From positions 55,114 to 119,113 of the forward strand of contig JAFZXP010000009.1 of the NCBI GenBank assembly GCA_017616735.1: DNA of 64,000 nt, given 5' to 3'. The DNA is from Bacteroidales bacterium. GTDB lineage: Bacteria; Bacteroidota; Bacteroidia; Bacteroidales; F082. The notes below the pieces were generated by a model. The model searched no databases. It saw nothing but the letters and a program-made list of their open reading frames with translations, and had not been told where the DNA came from. How positions within the stretch are numbered: position 1 is the first letter of the stretch; each line of letters opens with the position of its first letter. The position numbers and the translations under genes are program-made. Positions 16,073 to 24,997 of the stretch are shown here, one piece after another.

Positions 16073-17413
16073 ATGGATATAATAATTGCTGGAGACGGTG
16101 AAGTTGGTCTGCATCTGGCAGAAGCATTGGAGCATAGCGACCATAATATCACCATTGTTGACCCTCACGAGGAGTTGTTGAGGATGATGGAGTCGCATTC
16201 CGACCTCATGACAATTGCCGGTGACTCAACGTCAATCAATGTGTTGCAGAAAGCCAACGTGAAGAAGGCCGACATGGTGATTGCGGTGCTTCACGACGAG
16301 CATATCAACCTGCTTACTGGAATCTTGGCCAAGAAACTCGGTGCCAAACGTGTCATTGCCCGTGTCAACACTATGGAAAACATCCGTCAGGAGGCATGGC
16401 GAATCTACCAGGATCTTGGCATTGACGGCATAGTTTCGCCTGAGGATATAGCAGCTCAGGAAATTGTGTCGCTTTTGAAGCAGACCGGCGCCACTGAGGT
16501 TTACGACTTTGCAGGCGGCAAGCTCGAGATGTACATGATGAAGATTGAGGATAAAGCCGCTATAGTCAACAAGACTCTAGACGAGGTGCAGGATCGCTTC
16601 AAGCACCTCGACTTCAAGCCGGTGGCAGTGCATCGTCGTCAAAACACCTTTATACCCCACGGTGCCGACCGTCTGATGGCGGGCGACATGCTTTATGTGA
16701 TATCCAAGCCTCAAGCCATCAAGGAGCTGATGTCGCTCAGCGGCAAGCAGCGCTACAACATCCGCAACGTGATGATTATCGGCGGAGGCCGAGTGGGACG
16801 TATTACGGCCAAACGTCTTGAGAACGATATGGATATCAAGATTATCGAGGTGGATAAGAATCGCTGCATGGAATTGTCGAATACACTGTCCAACACCTTG
16901 GTGGTCAATGCCGACGCCCGCGATGTCGACATGCTCGAGGAGGAAGGCATCAAGAGCGTTGACGCGTTTATCGCGGTTACAGAAAACACCGAAACCAATA
17001 TTCTAACATGCCTGCAGGCCAAGGCTTACGGTGTAAAGCGCACCATAGCCCTGGTTGAGAATATCGACTATATCGACATATCACAAAACATCGGAATAGA
17101 CACCATTATCAATAAGAAACTCATCGCGGCCAGCTACATAGTGCGCTACACCTTGGGCGACAATGTGTCGACCTTGAAGGTGCTCAGCGGTATCGATGCC
17201 GACATAGTGGAGTTTGTGGTGCCCGACGGATGTCTGGCCACAATGCGGTCGATCAACAGGTTGCATGTGCCCGACGGTGCCATCATAGCAGGCATTATCC
17301 GTGGCGAGCAGAGTCATATCGCAACCGGCGAATTCCAGATTGAGGCCGATGACAGAGTGGTGGTGTTCGCGTTGCCGAATGCGATTAAGGAAGTTGAAAA
17401 GTTATTCAGATAG
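16073..17413 (+). CDS. trkA: Trk potassium-uptake regulatory subunit TrkA
   Basis: This 446-residue peripheral membrane protein contains two tandem RCK units. Each has a Rossmann NAD(H)-binding N-domain (IIAGDGEVGLHLAEAL at the start; IIGGGRVGRITAKRL at about residue 227) followed by an RCK_C domain. It controls the TrkH/TrkG-type channel in response to nucleotides. TrkH is not adjacent, so the partner must be encoded elsewhere. The gene begins 18 bases after the palindromic repeat and ends just before hairpin element C. Confidence 0.93.
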   Translation: MDIIIAGDGEVGLHLAEALEHSDHNITIVDPHEELLRMMESHSDLMTIAGDSTSINVLQKANVKKADMVIAVLHDEHINLLTGILAKKLGAKRVIARVNTMENIRQEAWRIYQDLGIDGIVSPEDIAAQEIVSLLKQTGATEVYDFAGGKLEMYMMKIEDKAAIVNKTLDEVQDRFKHLDFKPVAVHRRQNTFIPHGADRLMAGDMLYVISKPQAIKELMSLSGKQRYNIRNVMIIGGGRVGRITAKRLENDMDIKIIEVDKNRCMELSNTLSNTLVVNADARDVDMLEEEGIKSVDAFIAVTENTETNILTCLQAKAYGVKRTIALVENIDYIDISQNIGIDTIINKKLIAASYIVRYTLGDNVSTLKVLSGIDADIVEFVVPDGCLATMRSINRLHVPDGAIIAGIIRGEQSHIATGEFQIEADDRVVVFALPNAIKEVEKLFR

Positions 17414-17416
17414 TTA

Positions 17417-17517
17417 TAAAGTATTGAAGTTTTAAAGACGGAAAACTATGCGAAAAATAGCAGGCACCAACGTGAGCTGAAAAAATTAGCCTGCGGCTTT
17501 TTGCATAGTTTGGAGTC
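17417..17517. repeat. Dispersed hairpin element, copy C (inverted)
   Basis: This 101-bp copy is the reverse complement of copy A (11587-11687), with a handful of differences in the loop around CACCAACGTGAG. It fills the gap between the trkA stop and the start region of the LTA-synthase-like gene, so the downstream gene's initiation signals lie against the repeat. Confidence 0.85.
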
Positions 17518-17534
17518 ATAAGGTAAAGTTAAAA

Positions 17535-19499
17535 TTGAAGGTGTATAAAAAGATCCCGGTTTTTGTAAAGATAACAGTCAAGCTGTATTTGCTGCTGATT
17601 GCGATTTACACCGCTTTCAGGGTTGCTTTGCTGCTGTTGAATTTGGATAGAGTGGGCGAGACAACCGCTTGGGAAGTGACGCGGGCCTTTGTGATGGGAG
17701 TGCGTTTCGATATAGTCACCATAGGCTTTATCATTGCCATTCCGACCATTATTCTGGTAATTTTCTCATTTTTCGGGCGCAAAAGCCGACTGTTTGAATT
17801 GATTTACACTTGGTTTCTAACCATTTGTTTTACAATTACTTTTGGTATCTGCGCCGCCGATATTCCGTTTTTCGACCAATTTTTCGACCGCTTCAATATA
17901 ACAGCTTTCGAGTGGATGGCCACTGGCGACAGCGCCTTTGTGTTCAAGATGATTTTCGAGGAGCCCACTTACATTCTGATGATGATACCGGTGTTGCTTT
18001 CGGGCTTTGTGTTCTGGCTTTTCGCCAACCGCATTATGAAGCGCTCAACCGACTGGGAGTCAGTTGGATATGTCAGATACAGCATCTACACTCTGCTTTT
18101 GGGCGGATTGATTTTCATTGGAATGCGTGGCCGCTTGAACGAAAAATCGCCAATAATGGTGGGCACAGCTTATTTCGGCAACAACGCCATGCTCAATCAG
18201 CTGGGCCTGAACCCCAATTTCACCCTGGCCCGCAGCTGGCTCGACAGTCTTGACCCTGACAACCAATCGGTTAGGTTTATGCCGGATGAGGAAGCTATAG
18301 CTAATGTGCAGCATTATTTAGGCATCGAAAATCCTGACTCTGATTTTCCGATTGCCCGTGTTGGAGATTTCTCGACTCCACTTCGTTCCGCTCGAAATGA
18401 CGGGGGGTACAACGTTATCGTGGTGATAATGGAAGGCATGAGCTACAACAAAACGGCTCATGGCGGCAACACCGGCAATCTGACACCTTTCCTCGACTCG
18501 CTGATGGATAAGTCGTTGATGTTCAGCAATTGCTACACCAGCGGCACCCACACCTACTGCGGCATCTACACCACTTTTACGTCTTATCCGGTGGTGTTCC
18601 GCAATCATGCTTTGAAGCGTATTCCGGTGCTGCAGTACGATGGCATTGCCGCCACGTTGCAGAGCAAAGGTTATCAGACCGCTTATTTCACCACTCACGA
18701 CAAGGAGTTTGACAATGTGGCAGGATTTCTGAGTCAGAACGGGGTGGAACGCATAATTTCGCAAGCCGATTACCCGGTGGGCGAGGTAAAGACCACCTTG
18801 GGAGTGCCCGACGATTATATGTTCCGCTATGCGATGCCTATATTCGACGAAATGGCGGCAGGCGGAAAGCCTTTCTTCGCGGCCATGATGACAGCCTCCG
18901 ACCACGGGCCGTTCTATATTCCTGAATATTTTGAGCCGCGCAGCACCGAAATTAAATATCAGATTACCGAGTATGCCGACTGGTCGCTGCAGCGTTTCAT
19001 TGAGATGGCATCTGAAAAATCATGGTTCGACAACACTCTCTTCGTGTTTGTGGCCGACCATGGAGCGGCTTTGGACACCGACTATTCCATTCCGCTCAGC
19101 TATTTTCACACTCCGCTGGTGTTTTATATTCCAGGCATGGAGCCGATGGTCGATGAATCAATTGCCAGCCAGATGGATTTGTTCCCCACAGTGATGGGAA
19201 TTTTAGGTGAAAATTATGTCAACAACAGCTTCGGCATCGACCTTTTGAGTGAGCGGCGGCCTTACACCTGCTTTATGGCCGACAACAAATACGGGGTGTT
19301 GGATGGCCAATGGCTGTTCATCAACCAACCCGGCGAAGAGCAAAAAGGATTGTATAAATACCGCGAAAAAGATATAACCAACTATGCCGATGACTATCCC
19401 GAGCTGGCTTCAGAGATGCAAAAATATGGCGAATCGGTGTGGCAAACAGCTGAATATCAATTGGATAAGAAAAAAACAAAATTTTTGTCGCACGAATAA
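17535..19499 (+). CDS. LTA-synthase-like membrane phosphotransferase (sulfatase fold)
   Basis: This 654-residue protein has about five N-terminal TM helices and a C-terminal extracytoplasmic alkaline-phosphatase/sulfatase domain. The metal site begins at VVIMEGMSYNKT, the nucleophile is probably T340 in SGTHTYCGIYTT, and FVADHGAALD supplies later metal ligands. Relatives transfer phosphoglycerol or phosphoethanolamine to envelope glycans. No ATG lies before the first TM; the start is TTG at 17535 or GTG at 17541, both unusual. Residues about 278-291 (FSTPLRSARNDGG region) are encoded by a palindromic repeat at the linker-catalytic domain junction. Confidence 0.85.
   Translation: MKVYKKIPVFVKITVKLYLLLIAIYTAFRVALLLLNLDRVGETTAWEVTRAFVMGVRFDIVTIGFIIAIPTIILVIFSFFGRKSRLFELIYTWFLTICFTITFGICAADIPFFDQFFDRFNITAFEWMATGDSAFVFKMIFEEPTYILMMIPVLLSGFVFWLFANRIMKRSTDWESVGYVRYSIYTLLLGGLIFIGMRGRLNEKSPIMVGTAYFGNNAMLNQLGLNPNFTLARSWLDSLDPDNQSVRFMPDEEAIANVQHYLGIENPDSDFPIARVGDFSTPLRSARNDGGYNVIVVIMEGMSYNKTAHGGNTGNLTPFLDSLMDKSLMFSNCYTSGTHTYCGIYTTFTSYPVVFRNHALKRIPVLQYDGIAATLQSKGYQTAYFTTHDKEFDNVAGFLSQNGVERIISQADYPVGEVKTTLGVPDDYMFRYAMPIFDEMAAGGKPFFAAMMTASDHGPFYIPEYFEPRSTEIKYQITEYADWSLQRFIEMASEKSWFDNTLFVFVADHGAALDTDYSIPLSYFHTPLVFYIPGMEPMVDESIASQMDLFPTVMGILGENYVNNSFGIDLLSERRPYTCFMADNKYGVLDGQWLFINQPGEEQKGLYKYREKDITNYADDYPELASEMQKYGESVWQTAEYQLDKKKTKFLSHE
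18364..18408. repeat. Palindromic-repeat half-copy inside the LTA-synthase-like gene
   Basis: The stretch GAGATTTCTCGACTCCACTT followed by CGTTCCGCTCGAAATGACGG matches the repeat family of 15970-16055 in reverse orientation. It is translated in frame as residues about 278-291, directly before the first metal-binding strand (YNVIVVIMEG), and leaves the frame open. Confidence 0.8.
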
Positions 19500-19517
19500 A
19501 AAATATATGTAATTTTG
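19484..19517 (+). promoter_or_regulatory. Promoter of the tRNA-Gln gene
   Basis: TTTG (19484-19487) and TAATTTTG (19510-19517) are separated by 22 bases, fitting the Bacteroidota -33/-7 consensus. The tRNA begins at 19528. The -33 box lies within the last codons of the preceding gene. Confidence 0.65.
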
Positions 19518-19527
19518 CGGTCGGAAT

Positions 19528-19600
19528 TGCCCAATGGTGTAATTGGCAACACGACTGACTCTGGATCAGTAAAGTCTAGGTTCGAACCCTGGTTGGGCAA
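19528..19600 (+). tRNA. tRNA-Gln (anticodon CTG)
   Basis: The cloverleaf folds by eye. The acceptor TGCCCAA pairs with TTGGGCA, the D stem is GTGT/ACAC, and the anticodon stem ACTGA/TCAGT carries the loop CTCTGGA (anticodon CTG). The T stem CTAGG/CCTGG carries the loop TTCGAAC. The discriminator is A and CCA is not encoded. It reads CAG codons. It sits at the left edge of the capsule locus. Confidence 0.93.
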
Positions 19601-19610
19601 CAAGGTGAAA

Positions 19611-19642
19611 TTGAGGTATTGAAAAATATCTCAATTTTTTTT
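19611..19642 (+). terminator. Rho-independent terminator after tRNA-Gln
   Basis: The stem TTGAGGTAT (19611-19619) pairs with ATATCTCAA (19626-19634), with one G-T wobble. Eight T residues follow at 19635-19642. Confidence 0.8.
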
Positions 19643-19675
19643 ATAAATTTATGTAAAACCTATTTCAATAAATAT

Positions 19676-19850
19676 TATCTTTGCAATTGACTATTTTTCG
19701 CTTAGTGTAGTCGGTAAATTATAGCCAAAGATGAGCGAAAAATCCCATTAATAATTTGTAAACGATTGAAATCCAGCTAGTTACATGGTTTTCGATGACC
19801 CCGAGATACGCTCGGTACAATAGGTGTGCCCCTAAATAAAGCAGTGATTT
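19676..19850 (+). promoter_or_regulatory. Capsule-locus promoter and structured 5' leader
   Basis: TATCTTTG at 19676-19683 fits the -7 consensus; the -33 box is weak (TTTA). The predicted transcript has about 160 bases of leader. It contains a perfect 10-bp inverted repeat (ATTTTTCGCT at 19693-19702, AGCGAAAAAT at 19734-19743) and a short hairpin CCGAG-ATACG-CTCGG at 19801-19815. Long leaders that are acted on by the locus-encoded UpxY protein are known from Bacteroides capsule operons. A small invertible segment is a less likely reading, because the repeats are short and close together. Confidence 0.6.
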
Positions 19851-20438
19851 ATGGATAAATTGGATAGTGATGTTGTGGCTTGGTACGTGATGAGGGTTAC
19901 ATATCAGCGTGAATTATCGGCTGCCGAGCTGCTCAACGAGATGGGAATTGAGAACTATATCCCTACCGTAAGGATCAAGATTCGTAACGAAAAAGGGGTG
20001 GCCACCGGTTGGAAGACCGAGCCACTGGTGCACAACTACATCTTCATCCACGAGTCGTACAGCCGTATCTACGAGATAAAGCACGGTAAACTTGAGCATC
20101 TGCGCTTTATGATGGAGAAAGATAGCAAGACGGGTCGTGAATGTCCACAGTATGTGCCCGACAAGCAGATGCAGGATTTCATCAAGGTGGTGCGTACAAG
20201 CGGCATGAAACCTGTCAGTCCGGATATCGATTTGCGTAAAGGCGACCGCGTCCGCGTGGTGATGGGGCCTTTCGAAGGAGTTGAGGGTACATTCATCCGC
20301 ATGCCAAACCGTCACGAAAAACGCGTCATCATCAAGATCGAAGGCATAGCAGCCGTGGCGACAGTGGTTTTGAAAGCCTCGGATGTGGAGAAGTTGGAAT
20401 CTAAAAAAGAAGAAAAACATAAAGAATATCATATATGA
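19851..20438 (+). CDS. NusG-like capsule transcription antiterminator (UpxY type)
   Basis: This 195-residue protein starts with an NGN domain ([32 protein letters not shown]). It ends with a KOW domain (about residues 120-170, with [18 protein letters not shown]). Locus-specific NusG paralogues of this type let RNA polymerase read through long Bacteroidota capsule operons by acting on the leader. As the first gene after a structured leader, overlapping ugd by four bases, it fits that role. The second-gene repressor UpxZ found in Bacteroides fragilis loci is absent. The charged tail ([10 protein letters not shown]) is an oddity. Confidence 0.88.
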   Translation: MDKLDSDVVAWYVMRVTYQRELSAAELLNEMGIENYIPTVRIKIRNEKGVATGWKTEPLVHNYIFIHESYSRIYEIKHGKLEHLRFMMEKDSKTGRECPQYVPDKQMQDFIKVVRTSGMKPVSPDIDLRKGDRVRVVMGPFEGVEGTFIRMPNRHEKRVIIKIEGIAAVATVVLKASDVEKLESKKEEKHKEYHI

Positions 20439-21739
20439 AAATCTCAGTAGCAGGAACAGGATACGTAGGCTTATCAATAGCTACTTTATTGGCTCAGCAT
20501 AACGATGTCACAGCAGTGGACGTCGTCCCAGCTCGCGTTGACCTGGTGAACAACAAGAAGTCTCCCATTCAGGACGACTATATCGAGGATTACCTTGCCA
20601 ATAAGCCATTGAGCCTGAAGGCTACTCTTGACCAGGAAGCTGGTTACCGCGATGCTGAGTTTGTAGTCATTGCTGCTCCTACCAACTATGATAGCCAGAA
20701 GAACTTCTTCGATACCTCCGCTGTTGAAGCCGTTATCGATGCAGTGCTCAAGGTGAATCCTGATGCTGTGATGGTGATTAAATCGACCATTCCGGTTGGT
20801 TATACTCGCGGTCTTTATGTGAAATACCAGAAAAAAGGCGTCAAGAAGTTCAACCTGCTGTTCTCGCCAGAGTTCTTAAGAGAGAGCAAGGCTCTTTACG
20901 ATAACCTCTACCCAAGCCGTATCATCGTGGGTATCCCAAAGATGATGAAAGGTGATGAGTATCAGGAGGAAAACGAGGCTATCAAGGCTTTGACTGATAT
21001 TAACTGGCTGACAGAAAAAGCTCATATCTTTGCCAAGCTTCTCCAAGAGGCTGCCATTAAGACAGATGTCCCTACCTTGTTCATCGGAATGAAAGAAGCT
21101 GAGGCTGTGAAGCTGTTCGCTAACACATATCTTGCGTTAAGAGTTAGCTATTTCAACGAACTGGATACTTATGCTGAGATGAAAGGTCTCGACACCCAAG
21201 CCATTATCGATGGCATCGGTCTCGACCCACGTATCGGTTCGCACTATAACAACCCGAGCTTTGGCTATGGCGGCTACTGTCTCCCGAAGGATACCAAGCA
21301 GCTGCTGGCCAACTACGAGGACGTGCCTCAGAACATGATGACGGCAATCGTTGAATCTAACCGCACTCGTAAGGACTTCATTGCCGACCAAGTGCTGAAG
21401 ATGGCTGGTTATTATGCTTATTCCACCAACAACCAGTATGGTGCTGAGCATCAAACCCCAACCATCGGAGTATATCGTTTGACAATGAAATCTAACTCTG
21501 ACAACTTCCGTCAATCGGCCATTCAAGGCGTGATGAAGCGTATCAAAGCCAAAGGCGCTCAAGTGATTATTTACGAACCGACCCTAGAAGACGGCAGCAC
21601 ATTCTTTGGTTCGTTGGTAGTAAACGACCTCGCCAAGTTCAAGGAGCAAAGTCAAGCGATTATCGCTAACAGATATGATAGCTGCTTGGATGATGTGAAG
21701 GAAAAGGTTTATACGAGAGATATTTTTAAGAGGGATTAG
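20435..21739 (+). CDS. ugd: UDP-glucose 6-dehydrogenase
   Basis: This enzyme oxidises UDP-glucose to UDP-glucuronate with 2 NAD+. The 434-residue protein begins with the NAD motif [12 protein letters not shown] and has the catalytic Cys C282 in [11 protein letters not shown]. It also has the [11 protein letters not shown] substrate segment typical of the short Ugd class. It is longer than E. coli Ugd (388), with extra residues around 345-375 and at the tail. It overlaps the antiterminator gene by four bases. Its product feeds the UDP-GlcA 4-epimerase at 30361. Confidence 0.92.
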   Translation: MKISVAGTGYVGLSIATLLAQHNDVTAVDVVPARVDLVNNKKSPIQDDYIEDYLANKPLSLKATLDQEAGYRDAEFVVIAAPTNYDSQKNFFDTSAVEAVIDAVLKVNPDAVMVIKSTIPVGYTRGLYVKYQKKGVKKFNLLFSPEFLRESKALYDNLYPSRIIVGIPKMMKGDEYQEENEAIKALTDINWLTEKAHIFAKLLQEAAIKTDVPTLFIGMKEAEAVKLFANTYLALRVSYFNELDTYAEMKGLDTQAIIDGIGLDPRIGSHYNNPSFGYGGYCLPKDTKQLLANYEDVPQNMMTAIVESNRTRKDFIADQVLKMAGYYAYSTNNQYGAEHQTPTIGVYRLTMKSNSDNFRQSAIQGVMKRIKAKGAQVIIYEPTLEDGSTFFGSLVVNDLAKFKEQSQAIIANRYDSCLDDVKEKVYTRDIFKRD

Positions 21740-21741
21740 CA

Positions 21742-22656
21742 ATGAAAGGCATTGTGTTAGCAGGCGGTTCAGGAACACGTCTTTACCCTATCACAAAAGG
21801 TGTTAGCAAGCAACTGCTCCCGATTTACGACAAGCCAATGGTTTATTATCCGATAAGCGTGTTGATGCTTGCCGGCATACGCGATATCCTTATCATCTCT
21901 ACGCCTTTCGATTTGCCAGGTTTCAAGCGCCTTTTGGGTGATGGAAGCGACTATGGCGTGCATTTTGAGTATGCCGAGCAGCCTTCTCCTGATGGCTTGG
22001 CGCAAGCATTTATTATAGGTGAGAAATTTATAGGCAACGATAGTGCTTGTTTGGTTTTAGGCGATAATATCTTTCACGGAAGCGGCTTGACAAAGATGCT
22101 CAAGGAGGCGGTGAGAGAGGCTGAAGAGAATAAGAAGGCCACCGTTTTCGGTTACTGGGTCAGCGATCCTGAAAGATACGGTGTTGCCGAATTCGACCTG
22201 AACGGCAACTGCCTGTCAATAGAGGAAAAACCAAAGAATCCGAAGAGCAACTATGCGGTGGTGGGCCTCTATTTCTATCCCAACAAGGTGGTTGAAGTGG
22301 CAAAAAATATAAAACCTTCTGCAAGAGGTGAGTTAGAAATCACCACGGTGAACCAGCGCTTCCTGGAAGATGGCGAACTTAAAGTACAAGTCTTCGGTCG
22401 TGGTTTCGCTTGGCTGGACACCGGCACTCACGATTCATTAAGTGAGGCTTCAACATTTGTTGAGGTTATCGAAAAGCGCCAGGGTTTGAAGATAGCTTGT
22501 CTCGAGGGCATCGCCTATCGCAACGGCTGGATTTCGGAAGAAAAGATGAGAGAACTTGCCCAGCCGATGCTGAAAAACCAGTACGGACAATACTTGCTGA
22601 AGGTCATCGACGAGATGAAGAATGAAATCAATTCGGAGACGTTTAGAATTAATTAA
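21742..22656 (+). CDS. rmlA: Glucose-1-phosphate thymidylyltransferase RmlA
   Basis: The enzyme makes dTDP-glucose from dTTP and glucose-1-phosphate. The 304-residue protein has the [16 protein letters not shown] signature, [11 protein letters not shown] and the [11 protein letters not shown] metal-binding segment. The length and sequence match the short RmlA form. It lies two bases after ugd. No rmlB or rmlC is in the window, and the only RmlD-like reductase (51256) is paired with a UDP-GlcNAc dehydratase, so the rest of the dTDP-sugar pathway must be elsewhere. Confidence 0.93.
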   Translation: MKGIVLAGGSGTRLYPITKGVSKQLLPIYDKPMVYYPISVLMLAGIRDILIISTPFDLPGFKRLLGDGSDYGVHFEYAEQPSPDGLAQAFIIGEKFIGNDSACLVLGDNIFHGSGLTKMLKEAVREAEENKKATVFGYWVSDPERYGVAEFDLNGNCLSIEEKPKNPKSNYAVVGLYFYPNKVVEVAKNIKPSARGELEITTVNQRFLEDGELKVQVFGRGFAWLDTGTHDSLSEASTFVEVIEKRQGLKIACLEGIAYRNGWISEEKMRELAQPMLKNQYGQYLLKVIDEMKNEINSETFRIN

Positions 22657-22675
22657 CAATTAAAACAATATACTT

Positions 22676-23215
22676 ATGAATCTGAAAGGAACAAAAACAG
22701 AAAAGAATCTCATGGAGGCCTTCGCAGGCGAATCAATGGCACGCAATAAATACACATATTTTGCCTCCAAGGCCAAGAAAGACGGTTATGTTCAGATCTC
22801 CAAGATTTTTGAAGAGACAGCTGCCAACGAGCAGGAACATGCCAAGATTTGGTTTAAGTATTTGCACGATGGCGAGGTGCCGGGCACTGAGGCTAACCTG
22901 AAAGCCGCTGCTGAAGGCGAGAACTTTGAGTGGACTGATATGTACGCTCGCATGGCAAAAGAGGCTCGTGAGGAAGGTTTCACCGAGATCGCCCGTAAGT
23001 TTGAGATGGTGGCAGCAATCGAGAAAGAGCATGAGGAACGTTACCGCAAACTCTTGAATAACATCGAGGAAGGCATCGTTTTCTCTCGTGATGGCGATAG
23101 AATCTGGAAGTGCTCCAACTGCGGTCACATCGTTATCGGAAAGAAAGCCCCTCAGATTTGCCCGGTTTGCAACCATCCGCAAGCCTATTTCGAATTGAAT
23201 GCGGAGAATTATTAA
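22676..23215 (+). CDS. rbr: Rubrerythrin
   Basis: This is a 179-residue peroxide-reducing diiron protein of anaerobes. An N-terminal ferritin-like domain carries the iron ligands in [18 protein letters not shown]-like (NEQEHAKIW) and KEHEERY segments. A C-terminal rubredoxin-like domain has CSNCG and CPVCN pairs. The length is below the classical 190, but all motifs are present. It sits inside the capsule locus, 19 bases after rmlA, an unusual place for an oxidative-stress gene. It may be carried along as cargo. Confidence 0.92.
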   Translation: MNLKGTKTEKNLMEAFAGESMARNKYTYFASKAKKDGYVQISKIFEETAANEQEHAKIWFKYLHDGEVPGTEANLKAAAEGENFEWTDMYARMAKEAREEGFTEIARKFEMVAAIEKEHEERYRKLLNNIEEGIVFSRDGDRIWKCSNCGHIVIGKKAPQICPVCNHPQAYFELNAENY

Positions 23216-23254
23216 AACTTAGAATAAAAGGAATATTAAATAAATATAAAGATT

Positions 23255-23764
23255 ATGAAAAACCTCCTAACCTTATTAATTATGTGTCTCTGCATTTTCA
23301 CTGGCTGCAACGCCCAAACCAAGGTTGATAATTCAGTATCAGGCAATTTACAGCTTGACAAATACCTTGGCGATTGGTACGAGATTGCCCGTTTCGACCA
23401 TAAATTTGAGCGTGGAATTCAATTCTGCAAAGCAAATTACTCATTGCGTGAAGACGGCAAGGTGGCTGTTTTGAACACTGGTATTAAAGATGGCAAACCA
23501 AGCGAAGCTAAAGGTAAGGCTAAGTTTACTGATAATCCAAGAATTTTGAGAGTTTCGTTCTTTGGACCATTCTATGGTGACTACCGCATAATGCTCTTAG
23601 ACGAAGATTATCAATGGGTTTTGGTTGGTGGTAGTGATGAAAGTTATCTGTGGATTTTGGCAAGAACGCCAAAGATTTCAGATGAAGTGAAGGAGACGAT
23701 TTTATTTGAAGCTACAAGAAGAGGATATGATGTCGGGAAGTTGATTTGGGTGGAGCAGGAATAA
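23255..23764 (+). CDS. blc: Bacterial lipocalin (Blc-like) lipoprotein, copy 1
   Basis: This 169-residue protein has a lipoprotein signal with the lipobox-like FTGC (Cys about 18). The lipocalin signature GDWYEIARFDHKFERG is followed by an eight-stranded barrel sequence and the late YLWILARTP motif. Blc proteins bind lipids or lysophospholipids at the outer membrane. A second copy at 39751 differs at about 11 of 169 residues, and a short relic lies at 27391. Copy 1 is separated from its usual partner (the 259-residue TM protein) by inserted defence-like genes. Confidence 0.9.
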   Translation: MKNLLTLLIMCLCIFTGCNAQTKVDNSVSGNLQLDKYLGDWYEIARFDHKFERGIQFCKANYSLREDGKVAVLNTGIKDGKPSEAKGKAKFTDNPRILRVSFFGPFYGDYRIMLLDEDYQWVLVGGSDESYLWILARTPKISDEVKETILFEATRRGYDVGKLIWVEQE

Positions 23765-23803
23765 AACAAAATATTTACATATACAGATATAAAATCAAAA
23801 AAA

Positions 23804-24994
23804 ATGTCATCTATCAGAATTAAAAATATAGGTCCAATTAAAGATACTGGTAATGTGTCTTTGACCCATGTTATACTTATCATTGGTGAGCAAAGCTCTG
23901 GTAAAAGCACTTTTATGAAGATATTGTGCTATTGCCGTTGGTTTGAAAAGAAGGTAATGATAGGTGACTATAAAAATCTGGAATATTTCTCTATAGGCGA
24001 TTTTTTGCAGCCGCTAATCTCATTCCACAGATTGACAGCCGCTTATTTCAGCGATTCTTCTCTTATCGAGTATCATGGTGAGGCCTTAAATATTGTTATA
24101 AAGGGTTTAAAGAGCATTAGTCTCAGTGTTACTGAACAGTTCGAAAAAGTTCGCCACAATACTAAGCTAAGCTATCTGCCTGCTGAGCGAAATCTTCTGT
24201 CTGTTATACCTGAGCTCGATGCTAAATACCGTTCATCCACGTTCGACGTGATGTTCAACTCGGTTATCGAATTCAATGAGGCCAACGTAATGTTCAGCGA
24301 GAAGAAACCACTCAAGCTCTCCATCCTCAAAGGCATGGAATACTATCATGAAGGTCATGCCGACTATGTGCGCTTCGACGAACATCATGCACCGATAACG
24401 CTTGAATATATGTCGAGTGGTGTGCAATCCACTGTGCCGGTGTCACTCATGTCCAAATACCTTTGTGAGGTAACGGGAGCACCTTCAAAGCGTACACCAC
24501 AGACTGCAAAGGGTGGCTTCAGTTCCGATTTTAGCAGTGATTTTGAGCGCGACAGGCTGAGTTACTACAATTATCCACAGCTTTTTGTTGAGGAGCCCGA
24601 ACAACATCTGTTCCCGCAAGCTCAAGCTAATTTGATTGAGGAAATACTTTTCAATCAGTTGCAAGCTTTTCAGAAAACAAATCAAATGGGCTATGTCTTT
24701 ATGACAACCCATAGCCCTTATGTATTGTCTGTTATAAATATTTTCCTCTTGGCTGGCAAACTCAAGGGAATGGGCACCCTCAGCGATAAGGTGGAAAAAA
24801 TTACCAACGTAGCCATCGCACCCAACGACATGTCAATCTATTCTATTGAAAACGGCAAGTTTGTCTCCCGTATGGATAGCGACACAGGCATGATTGGCGG
24901 CAACTATCTCGATTCGGTTTCAGAGGTGATGTCAGGCAGGTTCAATGAGCTCTATCGGTTGTATGCAAGCGAGTATCTTAAATTAAACCAGTAG
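23804..24994 (+). CDS. OLD/ABC-type AAA ATPase of a two-gene module, copy 1
   Basis: This 396-residue ATPase has Walker A GEQSSGKST (28-36) and a YLPAERN motif. An ABC-like signature SSGVQST is followed by Walker B LFVEEPE (E263-E264) and an H-loop TTHSPY (H303). There is no C-terminal TOPRIM domain, so it is not a full OLD nuclease. It is followed after three bases by a PD-(D/E)XK-like gene, and the same arrangement recurs at 28404-30226. ATPases of this class drive several phage-defence systems (for example Septu and PARIS), but the partner here differs from theirs. The function is inferred to be conflict-related. Confidence 0.8.
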   Translation: MSSIRIKNIGPIKDTGNVSLTHVILIIGEQSSGKSTFMKILCYCRWFEKKVMIGDYKNLEYFSIGDFLQPLISFHRLTAAYFSDSSLIEYHGEALNIVIKGLKSISLSVTEQFEKVRHNTKLSYLPAERNLLSVIPELDAKYRSSTFDVMFNSVIEFNEANVMFSEKKPLKLSILKGMEYYHEGHADYVRFDEHHAPITLEYMSSGVQSTVPVSLMSKYLCEVTGAPSKRTPQTAKGGFSSDFSSDFERDRLSYYNYPQLFVEEPEQHLFPQAQANLIEEILFNQLQAFQKTNQMGYVFMTTHSPYVLSVINIFLLAGKLKGMGTLSDKVEKITNVAIAPNDMSIYSIENGKFVSRMDSDTGMIGGNYLDSVSEVMSGRFNELYRLYASEYLKLNQ

Positions 24995-24997
24995 TTT

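Noticed and set aside
15144-16127. 327-codon minus-strand frame opposite the nitrilase gene
   Set aside because: It runs through the nitrilase and the palindromic repeat and has no domain signature; the plus-strand protein is clearly a nitrilase.
19693-19743. Inverted repeat as an invertible (phase-variable) promoter
   Set aside because: The repeats are only 10 bp, about 31 bp apart and lie downstream of the -7 box; no recombinase gene is near. A leader hairpin is the simpler reading.
21742-22656. A complete dTDP-rhamnose pathway
   Set aside because: Only rmlA is present; the RmlD-like protein at 51256 is paired with an FnlA-like dehydratase, and rmlB/rmlC are absent.
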